A stretch of DNA of 64,000 nt from Clostridiales bacterium (lineage in GTDB: Bacteria; Bacillota; Clostridia; Oscillospirales; Oscillospiraceae). A program made the position numbers and the translations under genes. Numbering within the stretch: position 1 is the first letter of the stretch; every line of letters starts with the position of its first letter. The notes beneath the pieces were generated by a model. That model saw only the letters and a list, made by a program, of their open reading frames with translations, was not told where the DNA came from and made no database searches. Shown piece by piece: positions 38,213-48,107 of the stretch. Location of the stretch: NCBI GenBank assembly GCA_029010715.1, contig JAQXKZ010000028.1:1-64000 (forward strand). Direction: 5' to 3'.

Positions 38213-39022
38213 CTATCGCCTGCCGAGCTGGTAGAAGGCCACGGCGCTCGCCGCGGCGACATTCAGCGAATCCACGCCGTGGGACATGGGTATGCGCACA
38301 GTGTAGTCACAGTGCTCTATAGTCTCGTTTGCGAGACCGTCACCCTCGGTGCCAAGCACTACGGCGAGCTTTTCCTCGGCTGTGAGGCGTGCATCGGCTA
38401 TGCTGAGAGAGTCATCTTTCAGCGCCATGGCCGCTGTTTTAAAGCCCAGCGAACGCAGAAAACCCTGCCAGTTGCCTTCGGGCAGGTATGTCCAGGGCAC
38501 CTGAAACACCGTGCCCATGCTTACTCTTATCGCGCGGCGGTAGAGCGGGTCGCTCCCGGCGCTCGTCAGCAGTACAGCGTCCATGCCGAGCGCGGCGGCA
38601 GAGCGGAAGATGGCTCCGATGTTGGTCGGGTTCATCACGTTTTCAAGTACCGCTATCCGGCAGGCGTCGCGGCAGATATCCGCGGCCTCGGGGAGCCTGG
38701 GCCTGCGCATTGCGCAGAGCATCCCGCGTGTAAGATGGAAGCCCGTGAGCTTCGTGAGCACGTCGAGGTCTGCGGCAAAGACCGGTATGTCGCCGCAGCG
38801 GGAAATGAGCTCGCGCCCCTTGCCCTCGACGTGTTTTTTCTCCATGAGGAAAGATACCGGCACGCAGCCGGCGTCCAGCGCGCGGCCTATGACGACCGGG
38901 CTCTCCGCGATGAACAGCGCGTTTTCGGGGTCTGCCCGGTTGACGAGCTGATTTTCAGTGAGACGTGCGTATATGTCCAGCTCCGGGGCGGAAAAGTCGC
39001 TTATTTCGAAAATGCTGTGCAT
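38213..39022 (-). CDS. TrmH/SpoU family RNA 2'-O-methyltransferase
   Basis: VLENVMNPTNIGAIFRSAAALGMDAVLL; LAVVLGTEGDGLANETIEHCDYTVRIPMSHGVDSLNVAAASAVAFYQ. Confidence 0.92.
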   Translation of the reverse strand: MHSIFEISDFSAPELDIYARLTENQLVNRADPENALFIAESPVVIGRALDAGCVPVSFLMEKKHVEGKGRELISRCGDIPVFAADLDVLTKLTGFHLTRGMLCAMRRPRLPEAADICRDACRIAVLENVMNPTNIGAIFRSAAALGMDAVLLTSAGSDPLYRRAIRVSMGTVFQVPWTYLPEGNWQGFLRSLGFKTAAMALKDDSLSIADARLTAEEKLAVVLGTEGDGLANETIEHCDYTVRIPMSHGVDSLNVAAASAVAFYQLGRR

Positions 39023-39323
39023 GATTTGATCCAGCTTTCTGCAGGCGGTGTCTGCGTCTGATTAGATACGCTGCCGGTTTTTGCCTTGCCTCTCGCCGTG
39101 CCTGAAAGGCGAAAAACGGGACAAATTTATAAGATCCGCTTGATTATACCGGCATATGTGTTAATATGTATAGACATACACGAGAGCCTGACGGCCCGGA
39201 GCAAAGGATAGTGTTGCGGTTATTAAGAACAAAAAAACCAAGCTGTCGGCGATCTCCAAGCTGCATTACTCAAAGCTTGTACTGAGATCCCTGCTGTTTC
39301 TTGGCGCGCTCGCCGCCTATGCA

Positions 39324-40019
39324 GTGAACCGCGCGAACGGGAGCGGCTCGATGTTCGGCGGCTATGACGGCCGGTGGCTCTGGATAACAGTGTTCGCGGT
39401 GTATGCGGTGGAGATGGTGCTGCGCTGCTTCCCGTCAGATTACGAGAGCATGGGCTGCCAGAAGCAGTTCAAAAAGAATTTTATACCTGCTATACCTGAC
39501 AGGCCGGCCGACAGGAAGGCGCTGCGCGCCTCGTCGTGGAAAAGCACGGTCCCGGTTCTGGTGTCATGGGTATTGCTGAACCTGCTGCTCATTTGGCTGT
39601 ATGAAAAGGCTGTGTTCGACTGGGGCATTATGATACTGATATCGCTGTTTTATTCCGTGTGCGATATGATATGTATCCTGTTTTTCTGCCCGTTCCAGAC
39701 CTGGATGATGAAAAACAAATGCTGCGGCAGCTGCCGTATATACAACTGGGACTACATTATGATGTTCACACCGCTGACGGTGGTGGATAACCCCTTCGCC
39801 AGGGGACTTGTTGCGCTGAGCCTGCTGCTTCTGCTTCGCTGGGAGCTTTGCTACAATCTGTATCCGGAGCGTTTCTATGAGGAAACAAACGGCAGCCTGT
39901 CCTGCGCCAATTGCAGAGAAAAGCTCTGCCACCACAAAAAACAGCTGAGGAGCTTTCACAGAAAGCTGTTCAGGGAGCTTCAGGGCATTCACGGAGCCGG
40001 TCAAAACGCGGAGCGCTGA
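39324..40019 (+). CDS. Hypothetical multi-TM membrane protein; N-terminus probably extends upstream
   Basis: ORF with TM segments and CCGSCRIYNWDYIMMFTPL; the coding frame continues upstream to about 39222 without an ordinary start codon. Confidence 0.65.
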   Translation: MNRANGSGSMFGGYDGRWLWITVFAVYAVEMVLRCFPSDYESMGCQKQFKKNFIPAIPDRPADRKALRASSWKSTVPVLVSWVLLNLLLIWLYEKAVFDWGIMILISLFYSVCDMICILFFCPFQTWMMKNKCCGSCRIYNWDYIMMFTPLTVVDNPFARGLVALSLLLLLRWELCYNLYPERFYEETNGSLSCANCREKLCHHKKQLRSFHRKLFRELQGIHGAGQNAER

Positions 40020-40051
40020 GCTGAAGCCCGCTTCCGCTCTTGCCGTGGAGA

Positions 40052-40885
40052 TCACACGTCGGGATTAAAGTGGAAATCCATCGGCGGAGCACCGGCGTCA
40101 TCAGGTGCGTTCTCCTCTTTGCAGATGCGCACGGTCAGCATTACGAGCGCGCCGGTCATTATGGCGGTTACAAGCTCGGTGACGGCGACGGTAGCGTAGC
40201 CCTGAGTGAGCACGGCGACGGCGTCAACAAGGAAATGCCCCGCATAAGCCATTAACAGATAGCGCTTGTTGTTACGCCTGATTGACCAGAATACGAGTAT
40301 CGACAGACAGATGTGCAGGGTCATCGCAAGTGCGCGCTCAATGCCGGAGAAGAAAAAGTCGATGCTCGGCGTGGTCCAGAGCAGGGATATTGTGTTGAAA
40401 GTGCTCAGAGCGGTTTCGGCGTCGAGCGAGGCGAGACTCTCTGCCATCCAGCCGTTATTTATCAGAAGAGAGTTGAGAATGTTGCTGAACATTGTGGTGG
40501 CGATGAGAAGTATGGCCTCGAAGCCGCCGTGACCGGCGCCGTACATAAAGGCGTTGTCGAGATCAAGTTCCTTAATGAAGGACTTCATCGCTATCAGCCT
40601 GCCGCCTTCCTCGAATACCGCGGCGACGAGACCGCCGTATATGGCGAGCAGGACGATGTTGCCGGTTATTTTATCACCGGTGGCACTGAGCATGAAGCTG
40701 TGGACCATCGGCTCTATCACGCGCGCGACGAGGTAGAACACGGCGCAGCCGATGAAGAATGAGGACACTCTTGCCCCGAGTTTCTTCCAGCCGTATATAA
40801 ACAGTGCGACAGGCAGACCGACGGATACGATCAGCGAAAAAGCCATACCTGCTATGCTCGCGGCGGAAACGGTTCCGATATTCAT
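40052..40885 (-). CDS. YhfC family intramembrane metalloprotease-like protein
   Basis: VFEEGGRLIAMKSF...NAFMYGAGHGGFEAILLI. Confidence 0.8.
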   Translation of the reverse strand: MNIGTVSAASIAGMAFSLIVSVGLPVALFIYGWKKLGARVSSFFIGCAVFYLVARVIEPMVHSFMLSATGDKITGNIVLLAIYGGLVAAVFEEGGRLIAMKSFIKELDLDNAFMYGAGHGGFEAILLIATTMFSNILNSLLINNGWMAESLASLDAETALSTFNTISLLWTTPSIDFFFSGIERALAMTLHICLSILVFWSIRRNNKRYLLMAYAGHFLVDAVAVLTQGYATVAVTELVTAIMTGALVMLTVRICKEENAPDDAGAPPMDFHFNPDV

Positions 40886-41202
40886 TGTATATCCTCCCAG
40901 AATAATGATGCGTGTAATGCATGTTGGTTTTCGGAAAAATGACGCGTTTTAGTTGAAGTCCTTTTGCTGTGCGCATTGGCGCGTCTGACGCAAAATCCTG
41001 CGCGCCAACGGCGCTGTAAAAACCGGCCCGTGGCGGTTTTTACAGGATATTGGTATAGACGCGCAGCGGACCGGCATGAATCCTGACAACAGTATAACAT
41101 GCCGTATGACAATTTCAAAGGGCTTTTTTGAACGGAAGAAAAACAGAGCAGGCCAAAAAGCCTGCTCTGTCTGTTTATGCCGGGTATGTATTATCCGGAG
41201 TA

Positions 41203-41859
41203 TTATTCCATCACACCGACGACGTCGGCAACGGTGAAGTCCGCCTCGGTGCAGGCGCGAATATCTTCAACGGTGTAGCCGGGGGCAAGCTCCCTGAGGA
41301 CGAGGCCGTTGGGAGTGACTTCAAAGTAGCAGCGCTCTGTGACGATGTCGGTGACGCAACGTGCGCCGGTCAGAGGCAGGGTGCACTTCTTGAGTATCTT
41401 GGAAGCGCCGCTCTTCTCGCAGTGATCGGTGGCGACAACGATCTTCTTTACGCCTGCGCAGAGGTCCATCGCGCCGCCCATGCCGGGGACGACCTTACCC
41501 GGGACAATCCAGTTGGCGATGTTGCCCTCCTGGTCGACCTGCAGGGTGCCGAGCACTGTGGCGTCGACGTGTCCGCCGCGGATGAGGCCGAAGGATTCGG
41601 TATGGTCAATGACGCTGCCGCCCTTGATGGTGGAGGTGGGCTGACCGCCGGCGTCAATCAGATCGGGATCGGCGTCGGACCACTTGGGACTGGGGCCGCA
41701 GCCGACTATGCCTATCTCGGCTTCAAGCCAGAGCTCAACGCCTTCGGGCAGGTAGTTGACGCACATGAGCGGAACGCCGATGCCCAGGTTGACGAGATCG
41801 CCGTCCTTGAAGAATTTTGCACAGCGCGAAGCTATGAGAGCACGTCCTGTTAATGCCAT
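41203..41859 (-). CDS. 3-oxoacid/butyrate-acetoacetate CoA-transferase subunit B
   Basis: VNLGIGVPLMCVNYLPEGVELWLEAEIGIVGCGP; GGHVDATVLGTLQVDQEGNIANW; start reset to MALTGRAL. Confidence 0.93.
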   Translation of the reverse strand: MALTGRALIASRCAKFFKDGDLVNLGIGVPLMCVNYLPEGVELWLEAEIGIVGCGPSPKWSDADPDLIDAGGQPTSTIKGGSVIDHTESFGLIRGGHVDATVLGTLQVDQEGNIANWIVPGKVVPGMGGAMDLCAGVKKIVVATDHCEKSGASKILKKCTLPLTGARCVTDIVTERCYFEVTPNGLVLRELAPGYTVEDIRACTEADFTVADVVGVME

Positions 41860-41860
41860 A

Positions 41861-42592
41861 TCACTTTCCTCCTTCTGCCGCTTTTGCTTCAGCTTTGGCC
41901 TTTGCACGCTGCCACATCGGGCAGAAGGGCTTCTTCTCGCCCTGACGGACATAGACCATGTCTATCACGGGAGCCGGGACGTCGATTTCGTCCGGACCGA
42001 GCTCGCCGACTTCAACAAGCTCCTCGACTTCGACGATAACGGTGTCGGCGGCGTAGGCGCTGTAGCTGTTTGTAGCCCTGCCGGTCAGCCTGAACTGTAT
42101 GTTGCCGGCCGTATCGGCGCGCCATGCCTTTATAAGTGCGATATCACCATGGATAGGCAGTTCGAGCAGGTACTCTTTGCCGTTTATCGTGAGCTTCTGC
42201 TTGCCGTTTTCGACGTCGGTGCCGACGCCGGTCGGGGTCAGGCAGCCGCCGAGTCCGTAACCGCCGCAGCGGATACGCTCTGCAAAGGTGCCCTGGGGGA
42301 TGAACTCGACATCGAGTTCGCCGGCGAGCATCTGATCCTTTGCTACGGGGTTGAGGCCGATATGGGTCGTCTTGAGGCTTCTGACACGGTGGTCAACTAT
42401 CAGCCTGCCGACGCCCTGATCGGGCATACCGCCGGATACGGCTACGGCGTCAATGTTTTTGACGTCGGTTTTGAGGAGACCGGTTATGATCTCTTCGGCG
42501 GAAAGCTCGCCGTGCCAGTCGCCGAACAGAACGGTCTGACCGTCCTTGAACGCCGATACGGCCTGCTCCAATGTTACGACTTTATTCTTCAA
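41861..42592 (-). CDS. CoA-transferase subunit A (TTG start)
   Basis: FKDGQTVLFGDWHGELSAEEI...FIPQGTFAERIRCGGYGLGGCLTPTGVGT; SD AAGGTGG upstream of TTG. Confidence 0.92.
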   Translation of the reverse strand: MKNKVVTLEQAVSAFKDGQTVLFGDWHGELSAEEIITGLLKTDVKNIDAVAVSGGMPDQGVGRLIVDHRVRSLKTTHIGLNPVAKDQMLAGELDVEFIPQGTFAERIRCGGYGLGGCLTPTGVGTDVENGKQKLTINGKEYLLELPIHGDIALIKAWRADTAGNIQFRLTGRATNSYSAYAADTVIVEVEELVEVGELGPDEIDVPAPVIDMVYVRQGEKKPFCPMWQRAKAKAEAKAAEGGK

Positions 42593-42632
42593 TTGTCTTC
42601 CACCTTTCAATTAGTGATTGTGATTTCCGTGC

Positions 42633-43253
42633 TTACTCCGTACTTACTGATTTGGCCTTGAGCAGAGGCTTCATCAACGGCAATACGGTCCGCCCGAAAG
42701 CGGTGTTGAGCTGGACGGCGCTGGCGCAGTACAGGCCAAGCGAACCCGATATGAACAGAAGGATGGCGACGATCATCTTTACGACCGGTGCGGCGGCGCC
42801 GAGGATGCAGAGGTCATTGAGCGTGACGCCTATAAGCGCGATGTCCGTAATGATAATCATCATTCCGAAGGTTCCGTTCGCGGTCAGGAGATAGGCGGGG
42901 CTCCAGAGGATAAGCGCGATAGTGCATGCGCCCCATCCGAGGCCTTCGACAACGGTGCTGTACGGGACCATGAGCACAAACAGGCAGAGCCATTTGGCAA
43001 TGCTGCTTATGCCGCCCGCGAGCATGAAAAAGCCCTGGAAGAAGTTGAACACGTTGCCGCCGAGCAGCTCTCCGTGTTCGAGCTCCTTGCATGCGACCAC
43101 TATCTGAATTACGAATCCGCCGATGAGCCATGCGCCCAGCAGGACCAGCCCTTCGGGACCTACTATTCCGCTAAAGACTCCGAAAAAAGTGTAACAAGCT
43201 ACTGCGAATGCAACCAGGCCGGAAGGCCCGGGGGAAGCGCTGTGGTGATCCAT
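42633..43253 (-). CDS. GPR1/FUN34/YaaH family acetate/succinate transporter
   Basis: PSGLVAFAVACYTFFGV...ELLGGNVFNFFQGFFMLAGG. Confidence 0.88.
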   Translation of the reverse strand: MDHHSASPGPSGLVAFAVACYTFFGVFSGIVGPEGLVLLGAWLIGGFVIQIVVACKELEHGELLGGNVFNFFQGFFMLAGGISSIAKWLCLFVLMVPYSTVVEGLGWGACTIALILWSPAYLLTANGTFGMMIIITDIALIGVTLNDLCILGAAAPVVKMIVAILLFISGSLGLYCASAVQLNTAFGRTVLPLMKPLLKAKSVSTE

Positions 43254-43399
43254 AGTTTTTCCTCCTTAAAAGTCAGTCGGTCAATTTGCGGCTGCATATC
43301 TTTTATTCACTTTTCTGCTTTTTCTGTCTCTGTGTAGGTCTCTTTTCTGCTCAGTCTGCCAGTATTGCGGATAAAGTACCTTTTTAATAATAAAGAGAC

Positions 43400-44194
43400 T
43401 TATTTGCCTTCGAACGCGGCCTTACGCTTCTCCATAAACGCCTTGCAGCCTTCCTGGAAGTCCATGGATGCCGCACACTCACGCTGCGTGGGTATCTCGG
43501 TCTCTTCGAGCCACTTCTTGTAGTCGGCGTAGCAGGTGTCGTAGATCTGCTTTTTGATGTTCTTGTAGGAAATCAGCGGACCTGCGGCGAGCTTCTTGGC
43601 AAACTTCATTGTGACTTCATCGAGCTCCTCGGGAGTGGTGACCTTGTAAGCGAGGCCAAGAGCCTTGGCTTCCTCTGCGCCCATGGGACGGCCGGTGGCG
43701 GCCAGCTCCATTGCGCGTGCGGCGCCTATGCTCTTGCCGAGCAGATAGGTAGCGCCGGTATCGGGGACAAGGCCCAGATTGACAAAGGCCAGGATGAACT
43801 TCGCGTTGTCGGCGCAGATCATGAAATCTCCGCCCAGAGCAAGACTGACGCCGGCGCCTGCAGCAGCACCGCACACGGAGGTGATGACCATCTTGCTCAT
43901 CTTCTTCAGACCGTCAGCGACAACGCCGACCTTGCCGATAAGGCCGTCCATGTTGACCTCGCCGCCAGCCTGAATGAGCTGATAGAAGTAGCCGATATCG
44001 CCGCCTGCGGAAAACGCCCTGTTGGTGCCCTTTATGACGAGTACCTTGACAGCGGGATCTTTCTCCGCGGCATCCACGACGTACATAAGCTCATCGGCCA
44101 TCTGCTCGTCAATGGCGTTGAGGTTCTTCATGTAGTTCATCGTGACCACAGCGATACCGTCCTCGACCGTGTAGATCAGTTTCTTGAGTTCCAT
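43400..44194 (-). CDS. Enoyl-CoA hydratase/isomerase family protein
   Basis: NLNAIDEQMADEL, GTNRAFSAGGDIGYF, SVCGAAAGAGVSLALGGDFMIC. Confidence 0.92.
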   Translation of the reverse strand: MELKKLIYTVEDGIAVVTMNYMKNLNAIDEQMADELMYVVDAAEKDPAVKVLVIKGTNRAFSAGGDIGYFYQLIQAGGEVNMDGLIGKVGVVADGLKKMSKMVITSVCGAAAGAGVSLALGGDFMICADNAKFILAFVNLGLVPDTGATYLLGKSIGAARAMELAATGRPMGAEEAKALGLAYKVTTPEELDEVTMKFAKKLAAGPLISYKNIKKQIYDTCYADYKKWLEETEIPTQRECAASMDFQEGCKAFMEKRKAAFEGK

Positions 44195-44623
44195 AGAAAT
44201 TCCTCCTCAACAGAATTAAGAATATATTGACCGGCGTGGGGTCGGCACACCGGCATTCTATAAACAATATGCGCGAAAGCATGACTGTATGCAGCTGAGC
44301 ACAAGTTTGTTTCGACGTATTATACAAAAAGCATAATAATTAATACTCGCCATGACGATTTATTGTCTGCTTTTTATACAATTGTAGCACTGAAACAGGT
44401 GTTTTACAATGTACATGCTCTACAATAAAAAAGGTTATTTTTTTGGCATTTTGACATGCTCTTGACAAATGTAAATACACTTATCTATTACGGCAGCGTG
44501 CTAATTGAACAGAGTAAAACGCGCTCAGAACCCGAAATCCGGATAAAAAAAGCAGTATCGCCTGACGGATAAAACGTTTTCCGGGGCAATGCTGCCGAAA
44601 TATATGGATGCGGATCCGGACGC

Positions 44624-45862
44624 TTATTTCAGCGCCGCGGTAAATTCAATGACCGGGCCGGGCTGAAGCTGAGCGCAGATCGTCCCGCCGTGAGCTTCGA
44701 CTATACCTCTGGCTATTGACAGGCCGATACCGAAGCCGCCGGTAGCGGAGCTGCGCGACATGTCCGGCCTGTAGAAGCGGTCGAATAAGCGGCCGGTTTC
44801 GTCCGGTTCAATGCCGCTGCAGGCGTTTGAGCAGCGAAGTACTGTGCCGTGCCGCTCTTTTTTCAGGCTTATGCGGATCGGGCCGGGTGCGGCGTATTTG
44901 ACGGCGTTGTCGAGGAGAATGGAGCAGAGCTGGCGTATCGCCGACTCATCCCCGTGATACTGCAGGCCGTTTTCGATATCCGTCACGAGTTCATGCCCGG
45001 CGCACCCGGCGGACGCCCGGAAGCTCTCCGCCGTGTCAGCGACCGCTGCGCTTATATCAAAATCCGACCTGACCATGCCCGGATCCTCCTCGTCCATACG
45101 CGACAGTGTGACGAGACCGCATACAAGATCGCGCATCTTATCGGTCTGGGCCTGTATTTTCCCGAGCCACTTATTTTCGCCTATCTCCATCTTCAATACG
45201 CCGAGACAGGTCGTTATTACCGTGAGCGGGGTTTTCAGCTCATGTCCGGCGTCGGTTATGAACTGCTTCTGCTGTTCGGCGCTGCGTATCACGGGTGCGA
45301 CCGCGCTGCGCGAGAACAGCAGCACCAGCAGGTATGTGGCGAGCGTACACACTGCAACGGCAATGACGGACAGGAGCGCGAAGGTCTTTACGGTGCGCAT
45401 CTGCTGATAGCAGTCGATAAAGACCGCCATGTAATCCTCGTCCGACTCGCACGTCACAAGAAACCTGTAACCGTCGGTGTAACCGTAGCCCGTGCCGTGA
45501 CTGAGCGCTCTGGCCAGGTAGTAGTCCACGTTGTCCGGAGTGACGGCGGCGATGTTCCTCAGATTGGCCTCAGACATAAAGCCATCGCCGTTAAAACGCA
45601 GCACAAAGAAACGCGTGGAATACGGCGTCTCCTGTGTGACAGGGCCGGCGGGTCTTGAGCCGGGCCTGCCTGAGGGCGGCTCGGAGCGGCCCGGAGATGG
45701 AATCGCGCCCCGGTTGTCTGAAATGAGATCGAGCATTACCTTTATTCCGGAGTCGACCGAAATGAAGTTCGCGGCATTTACGATGATGCAGAGCGTGAGC
45801 ATGACCAGCATGACGGAGAGCATGGAAATGCGTATGAACTTTTTCTGCAGACGCCTTATCAT
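44624..45862 (-). CDS. Sensor histidine kinase
   Basis: FITDAGHELKTPLTVI H-box; GGFGIGLSIARGIVEAHGG. Confidence 0.93.
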   Translation of the reverse strand: MIRRLQKKFIRISMLSVMLVMLTLCIIVNAANFISVDSGIKVMLDLISDNRGAIPSPGRSEPPSGRPGSRPAGPVTQETPYSTRFFVLRFNGDGFMSEANLRNIAAVTPDNVDYYLARALSHGTGYGYTDGYRFLVTCESDEDYMAVFIDCYQQMRTVKTFALLSVIAVAVCTLATYLLVLLFSRSAVAPVIRSAEQQKQFITDAGHELKTPLTVITTCLGVLKMEIGENKWLGKIQAQTDKMRDLVCGLVTLSRMDEEDPGMVRSDFDISAAVADTAESFRASAGCAGHELVTDIENGLQYHGDESAIRQLCSILLDNAVKYAAPGPIRISLKKERHGTVLRCSNACSGIEPDETGRLFDRFYRPDMSRSSATGGFGIGLSIARGIVEAHGGTICAQLQPGPVIEFTAALK

Positions 45863-46533
45863 TTTGACGCCTCCAGTACATAGCCCATGCCGCGTATGGC
45901 GCGTATGGCGGCGGCTGAGCCTATGGACTTAAGCTTCTTGCGCAGGTTGGAAACATGTACCCAGACGACGTTTATTTCGGCCTCGCAGTCCCAGCCCCAG
46001 ACGCGCTCCATGATCTTGTCGGCGGAGAATATGACCCCCGGCGAGCCGAGCAGAAGCTCCATAAGCTGATACTCCTTGCCGCTAAGCCTTGTCGCCTCAT
46101 TTTCGCAGCGGAGCATCGCGCTGCTGCAGTCCAGACTCAGGTCTCCGGCGCTGAGCACGCGCGGCCTGTATTCTCCGCCGCGGCGCAGCATGGCCCTGAT
46201 ACGCGAGAGCAGCTCGTCAGGCGCGAAGGGCTTGGGCAGGTAGTCATCCGCGCCGGCGTCAAAGCCGGTTATGCGGTCATCCTTCTGCCCCTTTGCCGTC
46301 AGCAGCATCACGGGTGTGGCTATGCCATCCTCGCGCAGCCGTGTCAGCACCTGAAGACCGCTGAGCCTGGGCATCATTATATCGAGGATGAGCGCGTCGT
46401 ATGCGCCCGTGGAGGCATATTCATATGCGTCGGCCCCGTTGTTTACGGTATCGACGCTGTAGTTGTGCCTCTCAAGAAAGACCGTCAAGGCTTCGGCCAG
46501 ATCATTTTCGTCCTCCGCGATTAAAAGTTTCAT
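45859..46533 (-). CDS. OmpR/PhoB family response regulator
   Basis: MKLLIAEDENDLAEALTVFL...DALILDIMMPRLSG...winged-helix C-terminus. Confidence 0.94.
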   Translation of the reverse strand: MKLLIAEDENDLAEALTVFLERHNYSVDTVNNGADAYEYASTGAYDALILDIMMPRLSGLQVLTRLREDGIATPVMLLTAKGQKDDRITGFDAGADDYLPKPFAPDELLSRIRAMLRRGGEYRPRVLSAGDLSLDCSSAMLRCENEATRLSGKEYQLMELLLGSPGVIFSADKIMERVWGWDCEAEINVVWVHVSNLRKKLKSIGSAAAIRAIRGMGYVLEASK

Positions 46534-46728
46534 GGACCGTCTCCTGAATATTGTTGTCTGATGTGATCTACCGGTTGAATCAATCACTATTATATGTATG
46601 TACTTAAACTCAGGCTAAAGCAGGACTGAAAAATTGTTCCGGCTGCTTTAGATCAGCTTTAGTTTCATGGCGTACCCTGTGGACTGGGCTCAGGATGAGA
46701 CTGATACACCAAACGAAAAGGAGTGCTT

Positions 46729-46863
46729 ATGATGAAGAAGCTCAGGCGTCTGTACCGACGCTGTTTTCACTGGCTCCTGCGGCCGGGAACGAGCAGACCT
46801 TACCGGGAGCTGTGCCGCCGGAGACGATGGAATATGTCGTTACAGGCCAGGTACCGGAAGTGA
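46729..46863 (+). CDS. Candidate Arg-rich small ORF (44 aa) or frameshifted gene remnant
   Basis: AAAAGGAG-tgctt-ATGATGAAGAAG; alternate-frame ORF 46695-46889 overlaps. Confidence 0.35.
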   Translation: MMKKLRRLYRRCFHWLLRPGTSRPYRELCRRRRWNMSLQARYRK

Positions 46864-47015
46864 ATGGTGCGTCGCGGCCGACACTTTAAAGCATTATAAC
46901 ATGTAACGGCACTAAAGTCACTGCCGGAGTTTCCGGCGCCGGAAAATGCTCCGGTGTGGGCGGCCCTCATAGGGGAAAACGGGAAGTCGAACTCCCCACT
47001 GACTGAACGTTTTTA

Positions 47016-47062
47016 AAAATGTGCCCGGATGGCTTCTGCCGTCGGGGCACAAAATGTTTTTG
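47016..47062 (-). terminator. Terminator-like hairpin downstream of the collagen-like gene
   Basis: gtgcccggatggc-ttct-gccgtcggggcac. Confidence 0.65.
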
Positions 47063-47076
47063 GGGGTATGTTGCTG

Positions 47077-47742
47077 TCAGGCGAGCTTTACGACAGTCAG
47101 GGTGCTGTTGCTGTATGTGACTGAGTTGCCGGTGTTGTTGAGCACAGTCAGCGTCTGGGATGTCGTCGGGCTCAATATTGCGGTGAGTACGACACGCACG
47201 CGGCCGCTGCCGGTCTGGCTTACCGACGTTTTTGCATACTGCAGGGCGCTCCCGCCGAGCGCCAGTGCCGCGCCCGTATTACCGGATCCGCAGGCTGTTG
47301 TGTCGGCAGCGAAGTTCACCAGATACTCGCCCGGAGCCAGTGTGACGCCGGTCGTGCCGCTGGCTGTGATATTGCCGCCGGAATGTATCACGTTGCTGCC
47401 GAGCGCTACCGGTGAGCCGTTGATAATGGCTGTGGGGTAGCAATTGTACAGCATGGCGTTCTCGCTCGTCGCAGCCGTCCCTGCCGGCCCCTGCGGCCCG
47501 GTTTTGCCTGCCGGCCCCTGCGGACCCTGCGGCCCGGCGGTGCCCGCCGCGCCTGCCGGCCCCTGTGCTCCGGTCTCTCCGACAGGCCCCTGCGGACCTA
47601 TCGGTCCCTGTGGTCCCATAGGTCCCTGGGGCCCCATCGGTCCGGCGGGACCTACATTGTTCCCGCAGCCGCAACCGCAGCCACAGCCGCCGCTGCGGCT
47701 GTTCTGGTATATCTTGGTGGAATAGAGGTCGTTATCCTGCAT
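47077..47742 (-). CDS. Collagen-like (Gly-X-Y) repeat protein, BclA-like
   Basis: [30 protein letters not shown] then about 20 GXY triplets and a C-terminal globular domain. Confidence 0.85.
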   Translation of the reverse strand: MQDNDLYSTKIYQNSRSGGCGCGCGCGNNVGPAGPMGPQGPMGPQGPIGPQGPVGETGAQGPAGAAGTAGPQGPQGPAGKTGPQGPAGTAATSENAMLYNCYPTAIINGSPVALGSNVIHSGGNITASGTTGVTLAPGEYLVNFAADTTACGSGNTGAALALGGSALQYAKTSVSQTGSGRVRVVLTAILSPTTSQTLTVLNNTGNSVTYSNSTLTVVKLA

Positions 47743-47859
47743 AGCTATCCTCCAAAAGGCAGAGATTGAGGTCTCCCTCAGGGCAGTATATGAGGTGAGC
47801 TCCGGCTTTGTCATTGCGCCGGGCGGCGTGCATGACGGAAGTTTTTTTAAAAAAGCATA

Positions 47860-47888
47860 TTGACAAAGCAGGAATGAAGGAATATAAT
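47860..47888 (+). promoter_or_regulatory. Consensus sigma-A promoter for cysK-mnmA-rrf2
   Basis: TTGACA (47860-47865)-N17-TATAAT (47883-47888). Confidence 0.9.
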
Positions 47889-47895
47889 ACAACCA

Positions 47896-47910
47896 ACCTA
47901 CAGGATAGGT
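47896..47910 (+). promoter_or_regulatory. Putative Rrf2-type operator at the transcription start
   Basis: ACCTA-cagga-TAGGT perfect inverted repeat about 7 nt after the -10. Confidence 0.55.
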
Positions 47911-47966
47911 AGTTAAAAATAACCGGCGCAGCGCCGCAGACATGCGGAGCACCGGGCGAAGAGGAG

Positions 47967-48107
47967 ATGCGGCTGTATGAAGCTTGCTGTAAAACCGGTG
48001 AATACCTTTCGATGTATTCGATGTATTATTTAGAAGCCTGTATGTCACGGCGCTGCAAAGAGGGCGCTGCGGCATTACCGCCGGAAAGACAAATCAACAA
48101 AAACTGA
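47967..48107 (+). CDS. Candidate leader ORF with five Cys residues
   Basis: [46 protein letters not shown]; an alternative 18-aa ORF starts at 47977 in another frame. Confidence 0.3.
   Translation: MRLYEACCKTGEYLSMYSMYYLEACMSRRCKEGAAALPPERQINKN

Noticed and set aside
38137-38322. 61-aa ORF MIEAATEFRKNSFNDEDSAYLL...
   Set aside because: Runs into the antisense of the RNA methyltransferase 3' end; at most a remnant
47470-47700. Repetitive DNA resembling a repeat array
   Set aside because: Explained by Gly-X-Y codons of the collagen-like protein; not CRISPR
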